Below, one piece after another: positions 5,756 to 8,035 of a stretch of DNA of 8,035 nt. The notes below the pieces were generated by a model. That model did not search any database. It had not been told where the DNA came from and worked only from the letters and a program-made list of their open reading frames with translations. Position 1 is the stretch's first letter. Every line of letters begins with the position of its first letter. The translations under genes were made by a program, and so were the position numbers. Source of the DNA: Candidatus Bathyarchaeota archaeon (GTDB lineage: Archaea > Thermoproteota > CALKCG01 > B24 > JAGTQN01); assembly GCA_018396395.1 (NCBI GenBank), contig JAGTQN010000075.1:1-8035 (forward strand). Direction: 5' to 3'.

Positions 5756-6685
5756 ATGATGGGCTTCTTTAAAATCCTAAGAGGAATTAGTATATTCATT
5801 ATCGCTATTTTAGGCATATATATCTATTCTTCGTATCTAAGCTCTGAAAAGTCCATCATTATTTTAGCTACGACTACAAGCACTTATGATTCTGGTTTGC
5901 TTGATTATTTAATTCCTATATTCAAAAATAAATACAATTATGAAGTTCACATTATTCCGGTTGGTACTGGTCAGGCAATAGAGATGGCTAAGAGGGGGGA
6001 TACGGATCTCATCCTAGTGCATTCGAAACAGTTGGAACTTGAGTTTTTGAACAGCGGTTATGGTATCCATAGAATTGGCATCATGTATAACGACTTCATT
6101 GTAATTGGCCCTGTGGAAGATCCAGCAGGTATAAAGGATTTGATGAATGTTACTGAAGCCTTCCAAAGAATAGCGAAAAAAGGGGCTGAGGGGAAAGCCC
6201 TATTCATCTCCCGCGCGGATAAATCTGGTACAAACATGCTCGAGTTAAGCATATGGAGAAAGCTTGGATCGATCCCTTCAAACAAGCCTCAGACATGGTA
6301 CTTAGAGACTGTGGGTGGCATGGGGACTGTTCTACGCATGGCTAACGAGAAGGGAGCTTATACAATTACGGATAGAGCAACCTGGCTCTCGTTTAAAAAT
6401 CAGTTGAAGAATTTAGCAGTTCTCGTACAAGGTGATGTAGCGCTACTGAATCCATATGCAATCATTCTCGTTAACCCAGAGATGTATCCCCAAAGAAATT
6501 ATAAGGGAGCCCTCATACTGACCAAATGGTTGATCTCCGAAGAAGGCCAAAATCTCATAGCAAACTTCAGAAAAGAAGGGGAAACCTTATTCAAACCTAT
6601 CGCCCGAGACATCGAATTAGCACGTTCCCTAGGCTTTCTAAATCAGGATGCGGAGCTTTCATGGTACGAGGCGCAGAAAACCTAA
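5756..6685 (+). CDS. tupA: Tungstate ABC transporter substrate-binding protein TupA
   Basis: This is the extracytoplasmic receptor that captures tungstate and delivers it to the permease. The 309-residue product has a single hydrophobic N-terminal helix (about 4-27, ISIFIIAILGIYIYSSY) with no lipobox cysteine, so it is probably membrane-anchored or cleaved outside. TupA hallmarks follow: the oxyanion-binding ATTTSTYDSGLLDYL (38-52), VGTGQAIEMAKRGDTDLILVHS in two steps (69-90), YNDFIVIGP (111-119), ISRADKSGTN (151-160), TWYLETVGGMG (180-190), ANEKGAYTITDRATW (196-210) and ALLNPYAIILVNPE (229-242). Thr39-Ser42 are likely anion ligands by analogy with characterised TupA proteins. This differs from the archaeal WtpA/ModA family, so the transporter is of the Tup class common in bacteria. 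ATG 5756 has AAGG 7 bases upstream; ATG 5759 follows immediately. The first third is AT-rich. A hairpin sits three bases after the stop. Confidence 0.93.
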   Translation: MMGFFKILRGISIFIIAILGIYIYSSYLSSEKSIIILATTTSTYDSGLLDYLIPIFKNKYNYEVHIIPVGTGQAIEMAKRGDTDLILVHSKQLELEFLNSGYGIHRIGIMYNDFIVIGPVEDPAGIKDLMNVTEAFQRIAKKGAEGKALFISRADKSGTNMLELSIWRKLGSIPSNKPQTWYLETVGGMGTVLRMANEKGAYTITDRATWLSFKNQLKNLAVLVQGDVALLNPYAIILVNPEMYPQRNYKGALILTKWLISEEGQNLIANFRKEGETLFKPIARDIELARSLGFLNQDAELSWYEAQKT

Positions 6686-6687
6686 AG

Positions 6688-6703
6688 CCTCTTAAAAAAG
6701 AGG
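6688..6703 (+). promoter_or_regulatory. Intercistronic stem-loop between tupA and tupB
   Basis: CCTCTT-AAAA-AAGAGG folds into a perfect 6-bp stem with a 4-base loop, starting three bases after the tupA stop. No U-tract follows, so it is a weak terminator candidate. It more likely protects the 3' end of tupA mRNA or partly attenuates read-through, which would favour binding protein over permease, as seen in many ABC operons. tupB starts 77 bases further on. Confidence 0.4.
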
Positions 6704-6780
6704 GAATATTCATAGGCATCCTATGGACTGCCTGATAATCTTAGGGGACTCTACTACCGAAATTAAGTTGGTGAAAACCT

Positions 6781-7464
6781 TTGGTTGATGCCTTCCTTGA
6801 AGAAATTTGGAATATTACATTATTGTCCCTGACCGTTTCTGGAACAGCGGTTCTTATAGGAGCATTAATAGGCATACCTATAGGAACGCTTTTAGGGTTC
6901 ATACAGTTTAGAGGAAAACGAATGCTGATGCGCTTTATGCACGTCATGTTAAAAAGCGTTATAAACACTTTTATGGGCTTGCCTCCTGTTCTCGTTGGCC
7001 TCATCGTTTATCTTCTGCTCACGGCTTCGGGACCCCTAGGCTGGTTAAGGCTTCTATACACCCCCGTAGCCATGGTAATCACTCAGCTCATTATGGTTAT
7101 ACCCATAATCATTGGCGTAACCATGTCGGCTATTGGAAGCGTTGAGAAGGCGATAAGGGATAGGGCCCTATCCCTGGGAGCTACGGAGGCCCAGGCTGCT
7201 TGGCTTATATTAAGGGAGGCTCGAACAGGAGTTCTAACTTCGATCATCGTAGCCTTCGGAGCAGCCATATCAGAAGTTGGAGGTATAATGATTACCGGTG
7301 GAAACATCAGATGGGTGACGCGAACTTTAACAACTGCCATAGTTGTTGAAACTGAGCTTGGCAACTTTAACATGTCCCTTATCCTTGGAGCCATCTTATT
7401 ATCGATCGCTTTTATAATAAATCTAGCCCTAACGATTCTTCAGATTAAAGGTGAAAAAAAATAA
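6781..7464 (+). CDS. tupB: Tungstate ABC transporter permease TupB
   Basis: This is the membrane channel subunit that passes tungstate from TupA into the cell using ATP hydrolysed by TupC. The 227 residues contain about five membrane segments (roughly 11-40, 58-82, 93-116, 153-175, 197-221). Between segments three and four lies the cytoplasmic EAA-type coupling loop, EKAIRDRALSLGATEAQAAW followed by LILREARTGVLTSI (about 122-155), with the typical small residue-rich GAAISEVGGIMITGGN after it. VINTFMGLPPVLVGLIVYLL (60-79) is typical of TupB. The start is TTG 6781: GGTGA lies 6 bases upstream and an in-frame TGA at 6772-6774 excludes anything earlier. The stop TAA (7462-7464) overlaps the tupC ATG by one base, so the two are translationally coupled. 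It is 95 bases from tupA. Confidence 0.92.
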   Translation: MVDAFLEEIWNITLLSLTVSGTAVLIGALIGIPIGTLLGFIQFRGKRMLMRFMHVMLKSVINTFMGLPPVLVGLIVYLLLTASGPLGWLRLLYTPVAMVITQLIMVIPIIIGVTMSAIGSVEKAIRDRALSLGATEAQAAWLILREARTGVLTSIIVAFGAAISEVGGIMITGGNIRWVTRTLTTAIVVETELGNFNMSLILGAILLSIAFIINLALTILQIKGEKK

Positions 7465-8035
7465 TGCCAATAATAGAGGTGCAAAACCTTTTTAAAGAAT
7501 ACTCCGGAAGATATGTTTTGAAAGATATAAATTTCAGAGTTCAAAATGGTGAGCTATTTGTTCTTGTAGGTCCAAATGGCGCCGGAAAAACAACCCTTCT
7601 CAGGATATTAGACCTCCTTGATGAGCCAACAAGGGGAAGATTGATATTTGATAATGAACCAATAGATTACTCTGCTAAGGATAAGATTCTCATGTGCAGA
7701 AGAAGAATAGGAATGGTTTTTCAGCGTACAATGCTTTTCAAAATGAAAGTTTTTGATAATGTTGCATATCCCTTGAAGGTTAGGGGGGAAGATAAAAAAG
7801 AAATTGGGAAGAGGGTTATTTCAGCGCTGAAACTGGTGCGGTTGCAAGGTTATGAAGAGAAAAATGCACTTACTTTGTCTGGAGGTGAGGCTCAAAGAGT
7901 CGCTTTGGCCCAAGCCTTGGTTACCGATCCAGAGCTTTTACTTCTTGATGAGCCCACAGCAAACCTCGATCCGAAAAATGCTTCAATAATAGAGGAAGTT
8001 CTTTCGCAAATCAATAGGGAAAATAAAACTACGAT
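7464..8035 (+). CDS. tupC: Tungstate ABC transporter ATP-binding protein TupC (partial, cut by window end)
   Basis: This is the cytoplasmic ATPase of the tungstate importer. The first 190 residues are present, with all major nucleotide-binding motifs up to the window edge: Walker A GPNGAGKTT (36-44), Q-loop MVFQ (Gln87), signature LSGGEAQRVALAQAL (138-152), Walker B LLLLDEP (158-164, catalytic Glu163) and D-loop ANLD (166-169). The switch histidine expected about 15-25 residues further lies beyond the edge, so the truncation comes from the window and not from decay. ATG 7464 overlaps the tupB stop in TAATG. On its own the ATPase could not be told from other oxyanion or phosphate importers; position after tupA and tupB gives the substrate. 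Confidence 0.93.
   Translation, partial: MPIIEVQNLFKEYSGRYVLKDINFRVQNGELFVLVGPNGAGKTTLLRILDLLDEPTRGRLIFDNEPIDYSAKDKILMCRRRIGMVFQRTMLFKMKVFDNVAYPLKVRGEDKKEIGKRVISALKLVRLQGYEEKNALTLSGGEAQRVALAQALVTDPELLLLDEPTANLDPKNASIIEEVLSQINRENKTT

Noticed and set aside
1..8035. CRISPR arrays, insertion sequences, integrase sites, toxin-antitoxin or defence modules
   Set aside because: No spaced direct repeats, terminal inverted repeats, transposase motifs or paired toxin/antitoxin genes were found on either strand.

Overview
The window looks like a chromosomal stretch from a thermophilic archaeon, probably a Thermoproteota-type lineage such as Bathyarchaeia or a relative. The pointers are an archaeal Ogg2-type DNA glycosylase, stand-alone Lrp/AsnC ligand-binding (RAM) proteins, a COG1411 HisA-related gene, frequent TTG starts behind GGTGA or GGAGG-type Shine-Dalgarno motifs, and TATA-like boxes in place of bacterial -35/-10 promoters. 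The lineage is an inference; no rRNA or other marker gene is present.

Layout. Positions 1-686 (minus) hold the N-terminal part of a DUF401 membrane protein that runs off the left edge and contains a hexanucleotide repeat. Diverging from it, across a gap with a 15-bp palindrome, is a small unrecognised helical protein (819-1055). Converging on that is an AT-rich ogg2 gene (1140-1769, minus). Positions 2049-2765 are a clear pseudogene of a HisA-related TIM barrel. Its reading frame is broken at least five times, and its intact tail runs in frame into sfsA, whose real start is probably TTG at 2817. On the minus strand follow two tandem RAM-domain proteins (3555-3779 and 3792-4022) and, upstream of them, a uroporphyrinogen-decarboxylase-like protein (4147-5325).

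The stretch 5326-5755 has no gene and carries the divergent promoters. The right end is a tungstate ABC transporter operon of the Tup type: binding protein tupA (5756-6685), permease tupB (6781-7464) and ATPase tupC (7464 to the edge, truncated). tupB and tupC overlap by one base, and a hairpin lies just after tupA. Together they would import tungstate for tungsten-pterin enzymes, none of which is in the window.

No CRISPR array, insertion sequence, tRNA, rRNA or obvious defence or toxin-antitoxin system is visible. The most notable items are the decayed HisA-like gene and the false sfsA start it creates, the paired RAM proteins with a palindrome upstream, the duplicated ACCATA-AACTGA element ahead of the tungstate operon, and the unusual active-site region of the URO-D-like protein.
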